64,000 nucleotides of DNA from Corynebacterium suedekumii (GTDB lineage Bacteria; Actinomycetota; Actinomycetes; Mycobacteriales; Mycobacteriaceae), in NCBI RefSeq assembly GCF_030252185.1, contig NZ_CP126970.1, positions 2,418,001 to 2,482,000 on the forward strand, in the 5' to 3' direction. Positions 63,249 to 64,000 of the stretch are shown one piece after another; within the stretch, counting starts at the first letter, position 1; the number at the start of each line of letters is the position of its first letter. Made by a program: the position numbers and the translations under genes. Under the pieces are notes generated by a model, which saw only the letters and a program-made list of their open reading frames with translations, searched no databases and was not told the origin of the DNA.

Positions 63249-64000
63249 ATGACCACCATCCCCCGCACCTGGGGCGTCGTCGCCGTCTCAGGGCTACTCA
63301 TCATAGGATCATTCATCACCCCGTCCGGGTCCCTACTCTCCGATCTGCTCATGATCGCCGCCGCCGTCGTCGCCGGCTGGCCGATCGCGATGTCCGCCCT
63401 CCATGCCCTGCGAAGCCGGGTCGTGTCCATCGACCTCCTGGTCGTCGTGGCCGCCATCGGCGCGCTGTTCCTGCAGAACTGGTGGGAATCCGCCGCCGTC
63501 ACCTTCCTCTTCGCCCTGGGCAAGGCGCTGGAGCGGGCGACGATGAACCGCACCCGCCAGGCACTGAGCGATCTTGTCGACGCCGCCCCGGACGTCGCCA
63601 CCGTCCTGCGCGACGGTCAGCCCCACACGGTGGAGACCTGGGAACTCGTCCCCGGGGACGTCGTGCTGGTGAAAAACGGTGAGCAGGTCCCCGTCGACGG
63701 CCACATCATCTCCGGCCACGGCGGTGTCGACGAATCCACCATGACCGGTGAATCGGTCCCGGCCGAGAAGGCCCCGGGAGACGAGGTCTTCGCGGGCACG
63801 TGGCTGCGCAGCGGCATCCTGCGGGTCGAGGCCGTGCGGGTCGGATCGGATTCCACACTCGCCAGGATCATCCACCGCGTCGAGGACGCCCAGGACGACA
63901 AGGCCCGGACCCAGACCTTCCTGGAGAAGTTCTCCCGCTGGTACACCCCCGGCGTCATGGTCGCCGCCGGTGCCGTCGGACTTCTCACCCGGGACATCAA
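63249..64000 (+). CDS. P1B-type heavy-metal ATPase (N-terminal 250 residues; cut by window edge)
   Basis: The protein begins directly with membrane helices (residues 8-22, 35-50 and 60-78) and has no fused HMA domain, which is instead encoded just upstream. The actuator domain is present, with VDESTMTGESVP (the TGES dephosphorylation loop) near residue 165, and VPGDVVLVKNGEQVPVDG. The phosphorylation site and the metal-selecting CPC-type motif lie beyond base 64000, so the transported metal cannot be read. AAAGGAG lies about 5 bases before the ATG. Confidence 0.92.
   Translation, partial: MTTIPRTWGVVAVSGLLIIGSFITPSGSLLSDLLMIAAAVVAGWPIAMSALHALRSRVVSIDLLVVVAAIGALFLQNWWESAAVTFLFALGKALERATMNRTRQALSDLVDAAPDVATVLRDGQPHTVETWELVPGDVVLVKNGEQVPVDGHIISGHGGVDESTMTGESVPAEKAPGDEVFAGTWLRSGILRVEAVRVGSDSTLARIIHRVEDAQDDKARTQTFLEKFSRWYTPGVMVAAGAVGLLTRDI

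Overview
The window is GC-rich actinobacterial DNA, and gene content and order point to the genus Corynebacterium. Diagnostic blocks are the gluABCD glutamate uptake operon next to recX-recA, a bioYMN biotin transporter with BioQ-type operators, the clgR-pspA-pgsA-cinA group, and a miaA-dapF-hflX run with the DUF349 and Rv2732c-like neighbours known from mycobacteria. The window is almost entirely chromosomal core. I see no rRNA, tRNA, CRISPR array, insertion sequence or prophage, and no gap above 300 bp.

Layout. 1-8184: uracil permease end, hflX, two unknown genes, dapF, miaA, an extradiol-dioxygenase-like protein, a DUF349 coiled coil and a frameshifted acetyltransferase. 8253-14068: miaB and gluABCD. 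14090-18343: recX, recA, a DUF3046 protein and bioYMN. 18410-22958: a small ORF, yceI, pspA, clgR, cinA, pgsA, a YciI-like protein, and a TerC protein behind a yybP-ykoY-type manganese riboswitch. 23129-31452: ftsK, a TIGR03085 protein and the dapB-thyX-dapA-rnj operon. 31530-40624: pnp, rpsO, a nucleoside hydrolase, ribF, truB. 40829-50806: one long leftward operon rimP-nusA-ylxR-infB-phosphoesterase-rbfA-DHH-dinF-phosphoesterase-pptA, which links translation initiation and ribosome maturation to phosphopantetheine and nucleotide metabolism. 50844-61955: lipoprotein, MmpL transporter, proS, yaaA, S66 peptidase, ATPase, MFS pump, cobA, selO. 61986-64000: an FNR-like regulator, a lone heavy-metal-associated domain protein and the start of a P-type metal ATPase.

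Three points stand out. (1) The right-end metal cassette has two near-identical promoters. Each carries an FNR-type box (TTGAT-N4-GTCAA) about 41.5 bp upstream of the predicted transcription start, and the adjacent regulator keeps the E209/S212/R213 recognition triad. (2) About 25 genes have a TANNNT -10 element 6-8 bp before the start codon, so they are probably leaderless. In four divergent pairs both such promoters are packed into 29-37 bp. (3) Seven genes, including ftsK, dapA and rnj, are broken by single-base indels. Six are one-base losses in or beside short G/C runs, which suggests sequencing error rather than gene decay.
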